The notes under the pieces: model-generated
What the model was told of the DNA's origin: nothing
The model's database searches: none
Seen by the model: the letters and a program-made list of their open reading frames with translations, nothing else
NCBI GenBank assembly: GCA_963674545.2
Contig: CAXXFB010000001.1
Coordinates: 372,001-436,000, forward strand
Direction of reading: 5' to 3'
Source: JABGQS01 sp963674545
Lineage (GTDB): Bacteria; Bacillota; Clostridia; Christensenellales; SZUA-584
DNA length: 64,000 bases
Made by a program: the position numbers and the translations under genes
Part shown: one piece after another, positions 16,990 through 25,876 of the stretch
How positions within the stretch are numbered: the first letter of the stretch is position 1
How the letters are laid out: each line of letters opens with the position of its first letter

Positions 16990-18315
16990 CTACATTGCCA
17001 GCAGTACGTCGAAGTTCTCCAGCGCATTGCACAGGTCTTTTAAGAACCTTGATGCCGGAGCGCCGTCCAGCGCCCTGTGGTCGTATGTCAATGACAGGCC
17101 CATCGCCGGATATGTTTCGAATCCATCAGCTGTTTTCTTCTGTCTGTATGTAATGTTGCAAACGCCAAGAATACACGTCTGCGGCGGATTTATTACCGGA
17201 GTAAATATCTCTATACCAAGAGCCCCAAGATTTGAGACTGTAAACGTTCCACCTGATAAAAGATCCGGCGAAATGCTGCCGCTCTGTGCACTTGCTGCCA
17301 GCGACTTTGCATTTGTGCTGATTTCGCTAAGACTCATCTTATCTGCGCCGAACAGAGTAGGTACAAGCAGTCCTCTGTCTGTATCAACAGCCATACCTAT
17401 GTTGACATTATTGAATATACGCATTTTGTCGCCAAGGAAATGTGCATTAGCTTCCGGATGTTTTTTAAGTGTCTTTACAGCCGCATAAAGTATTATATCG
17501 TTTAGCGTGATGTTTGGCAGCCCGAGCGCTTCCATTGATGCTTTTACTTTTGCCCTGAAAGCAAGTATCGCAGTTGCGTCAAAGCTTGAATGATGAGTAA
17601 GCTGCGCCATGTCTGAAAGTGAAGCATGCATTGCTTTGGCAATAGCTTTTCTTACGCCGGAGAGCTTGACATCTGTGTATTCAGTCTCTATTGGTGCAAC
17701 AGCTGCTGCCGGAGCCGCTGACAAATCTGCAGTAGTGACTGCGCCGCCTATACCGCTTCCCTGTGCTCCGCCCTGATATTCACCTGCAGCCGCAGCAGTA
17801 ACTTTGTAGCCTTTGTCTGCAAGAACTTTTACGTCACGCTCGATTATGCGTCCGTTCGGGCCCGTTGGCTGAGCTTTTGTAAGGTCGAGATTCTGGCGCT
17901 CTGCAATTCCTTTTGCTCTTGGAGATATCTTTTCTATGTCTGCTGCAGCAGATGTGGATATTTGTGGCTCTACTGTCTGCTCTTTTGATATGACAACTTC
18001 TTCTTTAGCTTCAGCAGGTTTAGTCTCTTCTTTAGGTGCGGCTGGAGCTTCGTCTGTCAAGAACTCGCTTATGTCTTCACCTTCTTCTCCGATGACACAT
18101 ACGTTCTTTAAAACTTCAACATCATCGCCGTCTTCTACAAGCAGTTTTAAAACAGTTCCTTCAACCTGGCTTTCTTCTTCGAAAGATGCTTTGTCAGTCT
18201 CGTAGCCAAACAGGATATCGCCTACCTTGACTTTATCGCCTTCGCTTACTTTCCACTCGATTATACAGCTTTCCACCGACTGCCCTTGTCTTGGCATAAT
18301 TACTGCAGTTGCCAT
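16990..18315 (-). CDS. Dihydrolipoamide acyltransferase (E2) of the 2-oxoacid dehydrogenase
   Basis: The 441-residue core subunit has one lipoyl domain (residues 1-78; the lipoylated Lys is Lys42 in YETDKASFE), a charged Ala/Glu/Pro linker, a peripheral subunit-binding domain (~130-165, ISPRAKGIAE to GPNGRIIERDV), and a catalytic domain from ~215 ending in DHRALDGAPASRFL with the catalytic His and Asp. The substrate side is probably acetyl, inferred from the E1 partner. It is the first gene of the E2-E3-E1 operon, with CGGAGG at the ribosome binding site. Confidence 0.95.
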   Translation of the reverse strand: MATAVIMPRQGQSVESCIIEWKVSEGDKVKVGDILFGYETDKASFEEESQVEGTVLKLLVEDGDDVEVLKNVCVIGEEGEDISEFLTDEAPAAPKEETKPAEAKEEVVISKEQTVEPQISTSAAADIEKISPRAKGIAERQNLDLTKAQPTGPNGRIIERDVKVLADKGYKVTAAAAGEYQGGAQGSGIGGAVTTADLSAAPAAAVAPIETEYTDVKLSGVRKAIAKAMHASLSDMAQLTHHSSFDATAILAFRAKVKASMEALGLPNITLNDIILYAAVKTLKKHPEANAHFLGDKMRIFNNVNIGMAVDTDRGLLVPTLFGADKMSLSEISTNAKSLAASAQSGSISPDLLSGGTFTVSNLGALGIEIFTPVINPPQTCILGVCNITYRQKKTADGFETYPAMGLSLTYDHRALDGAPASRFLKDLCNALENFDVLLAM

Positions 18316-18403
18316 ACTATACCTCCGTTTTTTTTATAAATATTTCATATTTTTTGCAAAAATATACGTTCTGCGTGATAAAAAGTAACATTCCTTTTGT
18401 TCT

Positions 18404-18432
18404 ATTTTAACATCACTAAAGAAGCGTGTCAA
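18404..18432 (-). promoter_or_regulatory. Promoter of the E2-E3-E1 operon
   Basis: TTGACA (18432-18427), a 17-base spacer and TAAAAT (18409-18404) are present on the minus strand, predicting a leader of about 80 bases. I did not find a convincing Rex-type or other operator in it. Confidence 0.75.
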
Positions 18433-18470
18433 CAATGAGCGCATAAAAAAAGAGCTTATATTTTTATTTT

Positions 18471-19586
18471 TTAAGTATTTTGGATGTATTTAGAACCGGC
18501 AAGGTAGAGTGAGCCGCAAACAACCAGCATTGCTCCTTTTTCCATAGCTAATTTCTTTGCCGTTTCAAGCCCGGAGAGTATATCTAGCTCGGTATTCGCT
18601 TTGATGTGTTTCGAGAAAAGATGCTGAAGTTCATGAATGTCAGCACCACGCTTAATATCTGCACTTACTACAACTGCGTTTGTAAAATAAGGTGCGAGGA
18701 TATCGACCATTTCGCTGTAATTCTTATCATGCATGCATGCGAAAAGAAGAACCTTTTTTTCTTCCTTAAAGAAATCGTTAAGAGTTTTTGTCAGCATAGA
18801 TATAGCAGCGGGATTATGTGCACCGTCGATCAGCATAGGAGGCATGCCCGGTACATACTGTGTTCTTGCTATCATCTTTGTATCTTCAAGACCTTTGCAG
18901 ACACATTCATAATCGATACCTAAGTGGTATGCACAGTCTATCGCTGCGGCAGCATTATGCGGCTGGTATCTGCCAAATGAGTTGATTCTGTAGCTTTTCT
19001 TACGATAAATAAAAGTCTGGCCTTCAAGTGTCTTTGAAGTCACTTTGATATTACCTGTATATTGAAGATCCGCTTTCTTCTTTATGCATCTTTTACTAAT
19101 GACCTGCCTTACAACCGGAGTTTGGCTCTCTGATATCACAAAGTTGTTTTCTTTGATGATCCCGCATTTTTCTTCTGCAATATTCTTTATATCATAGCCT
19201 AGATATTGCATGTGGTCGTAGCTTATCGGAGTCAGTATAACTGTTTTTTCTTCCAGTACGTTTGTCGGATCGAATATGCCGCCAAGGCCTGTTTCTATTA
19301 CTGCGTACTGAGGGTCTTCTTCCTTTAGCCATTTAAAAGCTGCGGCAGTATATTTCGCAAACAGCGTTTCATTGACAGCCAGCCCTTCATTTTTAACACG
19401 CTGCATCAGTGTCTCAAGTTTTGAATCGCTTATTTTCTTTCCGTTAATCCTTATTCTTTCTGTGGGCGAAACAAGATGAGGCGATGTGTAGCACCCGCAG
19501 GATGCTCCACTCGCCATTATTATATTGTACAAATATTCGGCAACACTGCCCTTGCCGTTTGTGCCTGCAATGTGGATATAATTCAT
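18471..19586 (-). CDS. folC: Folylpolyglutamate synthase / dihydrofolate synthase-like, short N-terminus
   Basis: The 371-residue Mur-ligase family protein adds glutamate to folates. The P-loop HIAGTNGKGSV is at residues 5-15, the folate-binding TSPHLVSPTERIRING follows, then ETGLGGIFDPTN, and a C-terminal ligase domain with DGAHNP. Typical FolC proteins are about 420-430 residues and carry some 40 residues before the P-loop; here the ATG is five codons before it. The start overlaps the valS stop (ATGA), the frame has an upstream stop and no other start codon before it, so the short form appears genuine in this sequence. It is downstream in the valS operon. Confidence 0.88.
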   Translation of the reverse strand: MNYIHIAGTNGKGSVAEYLYNIIMASGASCGCYTSPHLVSPTERIRINGKKISDSKLETLMQRVKNEGLAVNETLFAKYTAAAFKWLKEEDPQYAVIETGLGGIFDPTNVLEEKTVILTPISYDHMQYLGYDIKNIAEEKCGIIKENNFVISESQTPVVRQVISKRCIKKKADLQYTGNIKVTSKTLEGQTFIYRKKSYRINSFGRYQPHNAAAAIDCAYHLGIDYECVCKGLEDTKMIARTQYVPGMPPMLIDGAHNPAAISMLTKTLNDFFKEEKKVLLFACMHDKNYSEMVDILAPYFTNAVVVSADIKRGADIHELQHLFSKHIKANTELDILSGLETAKKLAMEKGAMLVVCGSLYLAGSKYIQNT

Positions 19587-22211
19587 TGCTTTAATTCTTT
19601 GCTCCTCTGCAACACTGCTTCCAGCTTGCTTTTATATTCTTCAAGCTTATCACGCTCTGCCTGAACAACATTCTCCGGCGCTTTGTCTACAAAGCTTTTA
19701 TTTGCAAGTTTACCGTTTGCTCTTTTTATCTCATTCTCGAGCTTGGCAGCTTCGTCATTTAGCCTTGCTATCTCAACTTCAATGTCGATAAGCTCATCAA
19801 GTGGCATGAACGCCTCTGCTCCGACCCCAACGACTGCAACTGCATTTGCAGGAACAGCTGATTTCTCTTCTATAAAACTAACTGAAGAGCCGTATGCAAG
19901 ACGTTCAATGTACATAGTGCACATCTCGTAGTCTGCTTTTGATTCTTTTGAAGCCAGAATGTTTATTGCAGCTTTCTTATTTGCAGGAACGTTCATTTCG
20001 CTTCTTACATTTCTTATTGCACGTATGAGTTCCATAACGCTGCCCATAGCTTTTTCTTCAACTTCGTATATTCCACGTTCACCCGGCCAGTTTGATATCA
20101 TTATACTGCCATCTGAAACCGGAAGCGACGAATATATCTCTTCAGTTATAAAGGGCATGAACGGATGAAGCAGCTTCAGTGTATCTGCAAGAACATAGTT
20201 AAGAACTGAAACTGTTGTGTTTCTACCATCTTTATCGTCTCCGAGCAGTCTTGGCTTTGCCATCTCTATATACCAGTCGCAATATTCGTTCCAAAGGAAG
20301 TCGTGTACTTTGCCTGCCGCCATACCCAGTTCAAACTTTTCTATGAAATCAGTTACTTCACGTACTGTTGCTGACAGCCTTGACAGAATCCATTTGTCTG
20401 CAATATCCAGCTTTGATTTGTCTATCGGCAAAACTTCATCGCCGGTGTTCATAAGAACGAACCTCGCTGCGTTCCATATCTTGTTGGCAAAGTTACGGGC
20501 ACTCAGCACACGCTCGTCTGAAAAGCGCATGTCTCCGCCTACACGAACGCCTACAGCAAGGCTGAAACGCAGAGCATCGGCGCCGTACTTATCAATTATC
20601 TCCAGAGGGTCTATCCCGTTTCCGAGCGACTTGCTCATCTTCCTGCCCTGCTCGTCACGTATAAGGCCGTGGATGTTAACATATTCAAACGGTTTTTCTC
20701 CCATGCATTCGAAACCGGCCATTATCATACGGGCAACCCAGAAGAATATTATATCGTAACCGGTTATCAAAACGTTTTGTCGGATAGAAGTATTCGAGAT
20801 CTGCAGTCTTTTCCGGCCATCCAAGTGTGGAAAAAGGCCAGAGGCCGCTTGAAAACCAAGTATCCAACACATCTTCATCCTGTTTGAATTTGCCGCTGCC
20901 ACACTCACATTTTTCCGGGGTATTATTTGAAACTATCATTTTACCGCAGTCTTCGCAGTAATAGGCAGGAATCCGATGGCCCCACCAAAGCTGCCTAGAG
21001 ATGCACCAGTCACGTATGTTCTCCATCCAGTTGAAATATATGTTTTCGCTGCGTTTAGGTACAAATTTGATATCGCCGGAACGCACCGCTTCTATAGCAG
21101 GCTCTGCAAGGTTCTTCATGGAAACGAACCATTGTTTTGACACTATCGGCTCAACTACTGTGCTGCATCGGTAACACTGGCCAACGTTGTGTGTGTGGTC
21201 TTCTATCTTGACAAGCAGCCCCAGTTCTTCTAAGTCTTCAACTATCTTCTTTCTTGCTTCATACCTGTCCATCCCCTCATATTTACCGCCGAAGCTGTTT
21301 ATGACGCCACGATCGTCCATAACACGAATCACTGGCAAGTCATGCCTCTCCCCTACTTCAAAGTCATTAGGGTCGTGTGCAGGTGTTATCTTAACTGCAC
21401 CCGTACCGAATTCTTTATCAACGTAGTCGTCTGTAATTACGGGTATTACCCTGTCTAGCAGCGGGAGAATAACATTCTTGCCAATTAAGTGGCTGTAACG
21501 TTCATCATCTGGATTGACCGCAACGGCTGTATCGCCAAGCATAGTTTCAGGCCTCGTTGTTGCTATGGTGATGCCTTCGCCTCCGTCCTGCGCCGGATAC
21601 CGCATATACCAGAAATGTGAATCGTGTTCTTCATATTCTACTTCTGCATCTGAAAGCGCAGTTTCACAATCCGGACACCAGTTGATTATGCGGTCGCCAC
21701 GATAAACAAGACCTTTGTCATAGAGCTTTACAAAAAACTCGTTAACGGCTTTTGAGCATCCTTCGTCCATGGTGAAACGTTCTCTTGACCAGTCACAGGA
21801 AGAACCGAGCTTCTTTAACTGATTAACTATAGTATCGCCGTATTGCTCTTTCCACTGCCATGCACGCTCCAGGAACTTTTCTCTGCCGAGTTCTTCCTTT
21901 GATGTTCCTTCTTCACGAAGCTTATCAGCTATCTTGACTTCTGTCGCTATACTGGCATGATCTGTTCCAGGCACCCAAAGAGCCTCATAACCCTGCATAC
22001 GCTTAGTTCGTATAATGGCATCCTGCATCATATTGTCGAGCGCATGACCCATATGGAGCTGTCCCGTTATGTTCGGCGGAGGAATAACAATAGTATACGG
22101 CTGCTTGTTTTCGTCAGGCTGTGCTCCGAAATAGCCGTTTTTCTCCCACTGATCATAGAGCCGCAGCTCTACTTCTGAAGGGTCGTATACTTTACTTAGT
22201 TCTTTTGGCAT
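19583..22211 (-). CDS. valS: Valine--tRNA ligase, interrupted by an apparent one-base frameshift
   Basis: Two overlapping frames, 22211-20685 and 20908-19583, together encode one ValRS. The first carries the HMGH active-site motif and editing domain and ends its family similarity at EYFYPT. The second resumes at VLITGYDIIFFW and carries the KMSKS motif, anticodon domain and C-terminal coiled coil. The switch is at the T run 20775-20778 (AAAA on the coding strand), where removing one base restores a continuous 875-residue protein of normal length. As valS is essential, a sequencing or assembly error or a very recent slippage event is more likely than a true loss. A T-box leader precedes it and folC overlaps its end. 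Confidence 0.9.
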
Positions 22212-22253
22212 AAAATCTACCTCTCAAAATATTTTAAGCTGCCCCGGAAAAAC

Positions 22254-22490
22254 AAAAAACCGCCCTTTACAAAAGGACGGATGCAATTCCGTGGTACCAC
22301 CTTAATTCAAACAAAAATATCTGCTTGCACTTTGGAATACGGTTAACGCCCGGTCTACGCCGCAGACTAAAAAATTCATCCGCGAAGCTCAAAAGCGACT
22401 TCCTGCATGCTGCTAATGAGGTTTTTTCAGCCTTTCAAACCTCTCTCTAAAAAAGCGCTGGTGCAGTACTACTCTTTATCACTGCATTTA
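22254..22490 (-). promoter_or_regulatory. T-box riboswitch upstream of valS
   Basis: The minus strand carries the T-box core AAGGTGGTACCACGG (22303-22289), matching the conserved AGGGUGGNACCGCGG element that pairs with the uncharged tRNA acceptor end. It is followed by a terminator, CCGTCCTTT / AAAGGGCGG (22280-22260), with a T6 tail. Upstream lie AGAGAGAGG and a long Stem I region. A GUC triplet at 22399-22397 sits where a valine specifier could be, but I have not folded Stem I. T-boxes of this kind allow read-through when charged tRNA-Val is scarce. The leader runs from the promoter at 22495-22524 to the valS start. Confidence 0.93.
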
Positions 22491-22494
22491 AGCA

Positions 22495-22524
22495 ATTATA
22501 ATATAGCTTGTATCTTTATGTCAA
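22495..22524 (-). promoter_or_regulatory. Promoter of the valS-folC operon
   Basis: The minus strand has consensus TTGACA (22524-22519), an 18-base spacer and consensus TATAAT (22500-22495), just upstream of the T-box leader. Confidence 0.85.
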
Positions 22525-22576
22525 TATTCTAGAACATTGTTATTTATATTCCGAAAAGCAATCCATATAAATATTC

Positions 22577-22605
22577 TTGCGCATAAACTTGCTGCAATGT
22601 ATAAT
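22577..22605 (+). promoter_or_regulatory. Promoter of prsW-like gene, giving a near-leaderless mRNA
   Basis: TTGCGC (22577-22582), a 17-base spacer and TATAAT (22600-22605) end only 9 bases before the ATG at 22615, so the transcript would begin at or within about 3 bases of the start codon. No Shine-Dalgarno is present. Confidence 0.6.
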
Positions 22606-22614
22606 AAATTCAAT

Positions 22615-23322
22615 ATGGATAAATTGTATATGATATTACTCGCTGTAGCGCCCAGCATTGCGCTTATAACATTCATACTTCTGCATGACAGATATGACAA
22701 AGAACCTTTCGGCATGCTTGCAAAAGTCTTTTTTTTCGGCATGCTTTCATCCATTCCCATTCTCGTCGCTGAGATACTTATGAGCCGATATAATTTCTTT
22801 AGCGGTCTTTTAGGAGTTGCGATACAGGCATTTATCGTAGTGGGACTCACTGAAGAGTTTTTCAAACGGCTTGTCGTAGTTAAAACAGCGCTTTTCCATG
22901 AAGAATTCAATGAAAAGCTTGATGGCATCGTATATTGTGCAATGGCATCTCTTGGGTTCGCAACTGTAGAAAACGTTCTGTACGTAATACAATTTTCCAG
23001 CCTTGAGCCCAGCATATGGCTGATGAGAGCATTCCTTAGCGTTCCGACGCACATGCTGCTTGGAATCATTATGGGATATTATCTGGGGTTGTCACGCTTT
23101 GGCCCTGATAAAGGCAATACGGTACTAAACTATAAAAAAGCGCTTATTATACCGGCTGTACTGCACGGTGCATATGACTTTGTACTTATGGCGGGGTTTG
23201 ACAATTACATCTATTTCTTTATTCCGATAGTTATCACTCTTTGGGTGCTTGGAATGGTGATGCTTAGGAAATTCACAAAAGCTTCAAAAATCGAGCATCA
23301 GTACTTACATAACAGAAAATGA
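22615..23322 (+). CDS. PrsW family intramembrane metalloprotease
   Basis: The 235-residue membrane protein has about seven hydrophobic segments and the PrsW/abortive-infection-like protease motifs: EEFFKR in one helix, FATVEN in the next, and the metal-ligand histidines in VPTHMLLG and LHGAYDF. In Bacillus the founding member cleaves an anti-sigma factor; the substrate here is unknown and no sigma/anti-sigma pair is adjacent. I chose ATG 22615 over the longer frame from 22537, which would read through the promoter. It is monocistronic between the valS promoter and a strong terminator. Confidence 0.88.
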   Translation: MDKLYMILLAVAPSIALITFILLHDRYDKEPFGMLAKVFFFGMLSSIPILVAEILMSRYNFFSGLLGVAIQAFIVVGLTEEFFKRLVVVKTALFHEEFNEKLDGIVYCAMASLGFATVENVLYVIQFSSLEPSIWLMRAFLSVPTHMLLGIIMGYYLGLSRFGPDKGNTVLNYKKALIIPAVLHGAYDFVLMAGFDNYIYFFIPIVITLWVLGMVMLRKFTKASKIEHQYLHNRK

Positions 23323-23325
23323 TAA

Positions 23326-23361
23326 AAAAAAGAAGCTTCTAAATTTAGAAGCTTCTTTTTT
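23326..23361. terminator. Perfect-palindrome bidirectional terminator
   Basis: Two 18-base arms (23326-23343 and 23344-23361) form a perfect palindrome with core AGAAGCTTCT, A6 at the left end and T6 at the right. It ends the prsW-like gene and, on the other strand, the URO-D family gene. Confidence 0.85.
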
Positions 23362-23366
23362 ATCTA

Positions 23367-24470
23367 TTAATATCTTCCGAATTCGTCTACTATCTCTCTT
23401 ACAAGTTTTATACGCTCCAGCTTTGTTCCCGGTGGTACCTGGTCTCCGGCGGAGAGTATAAACCTCGGGCTTGATTTCTTAAGGTCCAGCCATTCCTTTA
23501 CATGCTCGACAAATTCCTTATCGCTTGTCTCGGGCAGCCACTTGGTCGGAGCTATGCCTCCCATAAGTATCATTTTCTCACCCGCCTGCTGTCTTATCTG
23601 CTGTGGAGTCAAATCTCCCGTTGGCGCCGGCGTACAGGCATCAGCAACATCTATACCCGCTTCTGCAACAACACCTATTATTTTATTCAGCATACCATCG
23701 AGATGTGCAGAAACTGTCTTTCCTGAATCGTGCAGTGTGTCTGCAATATTTTTATAATGATCAAAGCTGTATTCACGAAACAGCGGCGGCGGCTGTACGT
23801 CACCGGAAAGATTGTCTCCGAAGAACATATGCGGCGCCGGAGAGCCTGCGCAGATTTTTACTATTTCCATCTGTTTTGCGTTGTGTGTGTCTATGAATTT
23901 CTTTAACAGTTCCGGTTCGTCCATAGTAGCGTATATAGTGTTTTCTACGCCCATATAATATGAAATGAGGAAGCCTAGGCCTGTATATCCCATGTGAGGA
24001 AAACCAAGACCTATATCACCGTAGTAGCTCTCTATGGTATCCCAGTATTCTACGTTTGGAATTATCTTCTTTCTTTCGACAGCATATGTTAGTATCTCTA
24101 GGTCCTTTGGAGTTTGAACCATTAACTTTGTAACATCCCATGAAAAACTTGTCGCATTCCATTCTCTCTCCATGCGGATCTCTCCGATTGGTGTGACGAA
24201 AATTTCGACAGCCTTTTCGCCTATCATTTCTCTTGTATGTTCCACTCCATCTGTGTATTCTTCTTTGTGCAGCGAACCTGCGTCTATGTATGCTCCACCC
24301 TTCACTTCACGATGAAGTTCGAATACACCCTTATCATGATCTGACGCATTATAAAGATCCCATTTATCGTATGCTTCTGACCTGTACCAATGTCCAATAT
24401 CCGGAAACCAAGGAACTACATCCGGCGTGCCTCCGCCGAGGACCGTTAGCAGACGTTCTCTTTCCGTCAT
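23367..24470 (-). CDS. Uroporphyrinogen decarboxylase (URO-D) family protein
   Basis: The 367-residue protein shows the URO-D/MtaA-type TIM-barrel pattern: an N-terminal MTERERLLTVLGGGTPDVVPWFP, a central HLDGMLNKII, and a C-terminal segment LMGGIAPTKWLPE and FILSAGDQVPPGTKLERI. Heme genes are absent nearby and the sequence departs from true HemE, so a methyl-transfer or other C1-group role, as in many clostridial homologues, is more plausible than porphyrin synthesis. No corrinoid protein gene is adjacent. It is a monocistronic gene with GGAGG upstream and its own promoter and terminator. Confidence 0.85.
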   Translation of the reverse strand: MTERERLLTVLGGGTPDVVPWFPDIGHWYRSEAYDKWDLYNASDHDKGVFELHREVKGGAYIDAGSLHKEEYTDGVEHTREMIGEKAVEIFVTPIGEIRMEREWNATSFSWDVTKLMVQTPKDLEILTYAVERKKIIPNVEYWDTIESYYGDIGLGFPHMGYTGLGFLISYYMGVENTIYATMDEPELLKKFIDTHNAKQMEIVKICAGSPAPHMFFGDNLSGDVQPPPLFREYSFDHYKNIADTLHDSGKTVSAHLDGMLNKIIGVVAEAGIDVADACTPAPTGDLTPQQIRQQAGEKMILMGGIAPTKWLPETSDKEFVEHVKEWLDLKKSSPRFILSAGDQVPPGTKLERIKLVREIVDEFGRY

Positions 24471-24505
24471 GACAAACCTCCAAACAATATGTTTTAATAC
24501 AGCAC

Positions 24506-24534
24506 AGTATATAGGCGCTTATGTGAAGGGTCAA
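24506..24534 (-). promoter_or_regulatory. Promoter for the URO-D family gene
   Basis: The minus strand has TTGACC (24534-24529), a 17-base spacer and TATACT (24511-24506), with the start codon about 36 bases downstream. Confidence 0.75.
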
Positions 24535-24683
24535 TATAAAATGTATAATTATTGTAAACTTATTAATTTAAAAATGTAGAAGCGCTGATTCGCTAAATAA
24601 TATTAGAGTTTAATAATAAAACCATATTTTTTAACGGTATGTGTCTTAATTGTAAAACTAAACGAACACATTAATCATAAGCA

Positions 24684-24712
24684 TTGACCGTTTTTTTTTA
24701 CTGATATAAAAT
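24684..24712 (+). promoter_or_regulatory. Promoter of DUF3810 gene, giving a leaderless mRNA
   Basis: TTGACC (24684-24689), a 17-base spacer and TAAAAT (24707-24712) are followed after 6 bases by the ATG at 24719. The expected transcript start, 7 bases past the -10, is the A of that ATG. No ribosome binding site is present. Confidence 0.6.
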
Positions 24713-24718
24713 CTTTAT

Positions 24719-25831
24719 ATGAATAAAGAAAACAAGAAATTTAATGGACTGTATTTATTATGGCTGATACCAGGGCCGTTATTTTATCTTTTGTACCGTA
24801 TTTCATTTTCCTATCCTCAATTTATAGAAAATGTATATTCACGAAAAATTTTCAGAGCGGTCAATCAAGCTCTTTCCACTTTGACCGGTTGGTTTGGGTT
24901 TTCACTTGGTGAGCTTCTACTTTATTCATTTATAATATTTGTAACTGTTTTTATAATAATAACATTTGTAAAAGCTATAATTTCACAAAAGGGCTGGTGG
25001 AAGACTGTCCTTAAAAGATTGTTTTTTATTGCAAGTGTCTTTTCATTGCTGTATGCATCTTTTATTGGCCTGTGGGCATTCAACTATGCAAGGCAACCGC
25101 TTGGAAGCTCGATTGGTCTTGACACTTCGCCTGCATCTGTAGACGAGCTTTACAGCGTTTGCAAAACTCTTGCAACTAAAGCTGTCGGCTTAAGACAACA
25201 GGTAAATACAGATGAAGAAGGAGTTTATTCTTACAGTAAAAATATTTCTATGAAACAAACGAGCATTCTTTATGATGACGCAGCCAAAGAAACCGGGTAC
25301 GATTTTCTTTCCGGTTCTTTCGGGCAGGCTAAGGCAGTTACATATTCCGAAGGGCTGTCACAAGCGAATATAACCGGCGTTTACTTTCCGTTCACAGCAG
25401 AGGCCAATCTTAATATTAATGTTCCGGACCTTTTCTTTGCCACTGCTGCTGTACATGAAGCTGCGCATCAGCGTGGATTCGCACGAGAGGACGAAGCGAA
25501 TTTTCTTGCATACTACGTTACTTCATTTTCTGATGAACCGGGGACCGAATATTCGGGGACGATGCTTGCGCTTGTGAATTCTATGAACAAGCTATATGCA
25601 GAAAATGAGGAGTTATATGAAGCAGTAAGGGAAATGTATTCGGACGGAATGAACACAGACCTTGCTTCGTACAGAGATTATTGGCAGGATTATCAGGGCA
25701 AAGCGAGTGAAGTTTCAGAGAAGGTAAACGATTCATATCTTAAAACAAATATGCAGCAGGACGGCGTAAAAAGCTATGGCAGGATGGTGGACCTGCTCAT
25801 CGGTCTCTGGAGAAAAGGTGAGCTTTTATAG
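24719..25831 (+). CDS. DUF3810 family membrane protein with HExxH zinc-protease motif
   Basis: The 370-residue protein has three N-terminal membrane segments (about residues 10-30, 58-82 and 98-118) followed by a long extracytoplasmic domain. This contains VHEAAHQRGF and a downstream EDEANFLAYY, the HExxH and third-ligand arrangement of gluzincin-like metallopeptidases and the signature of DUF3810. Its substrate is unknown. The frame begins at ATG 24719; the promoter lies immediately before it, so no longer start is likely. A hairpin shared with the converging lipoprotein gene follows. Confidence 0.85.
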   Translation: MNKENKKFNGLYLLWLIPGPLFYLLYRISFSYPQFIENVYSRKIFRAVNQALSTLTGWFGFSLGELLLYSFIIFVTVFIIITFVKAIISQKGWWKTVLKRLFFIASVFSLLYASFIGLWAFNYARQPLGSSIGLDTSPASVDELYSVCKTLATKAVGLRQQVNTDEEGVYSYSKNISMKQTSILYDDAAKETGYDFLSGSFGQAKAVTYSEGLSQANITGVYFPFTAEANLNINVPDLFFATAAVHEAAHQRGFAREDEANFLAYYVTSFSDEPGTEYSGTMLALVNSMNKLYAENEELYEAVREMYSDGMNTDLASYRDYWQDYQGKASEVSEKVNDSYLKTNMQQDGVKSYGRMVDLLIGLWRKGELL

Positions 25832-25842
25832 AAGCATAAAAA

Positions 25843-25865
25843 AGCCGCACAGAAAACATGCGGCT
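25843..25865. terminator. Bidirectional hairpin terminator
   Basis: AGCCGCA (25843-25849) pairs with TGCGGCT (25859-25865). The minus-strand side is followed by TTTTTTATGC and should terminate the lipoprotein gene well; the plus-strand side has only ATATCTTTTATTT. Confidence 0.75.
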
Positions 25866-25876
25866 ATATCTTTTAT

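Noticed and set aside
18316..18470. A Rex or similar redox operator upstream of the E2-E3-E1 operon
   Set aside because: No TTGTGA-N6-TCACAA-like palindrome was found; the TTTTTGCAAAAA stretch is just A-T rich.
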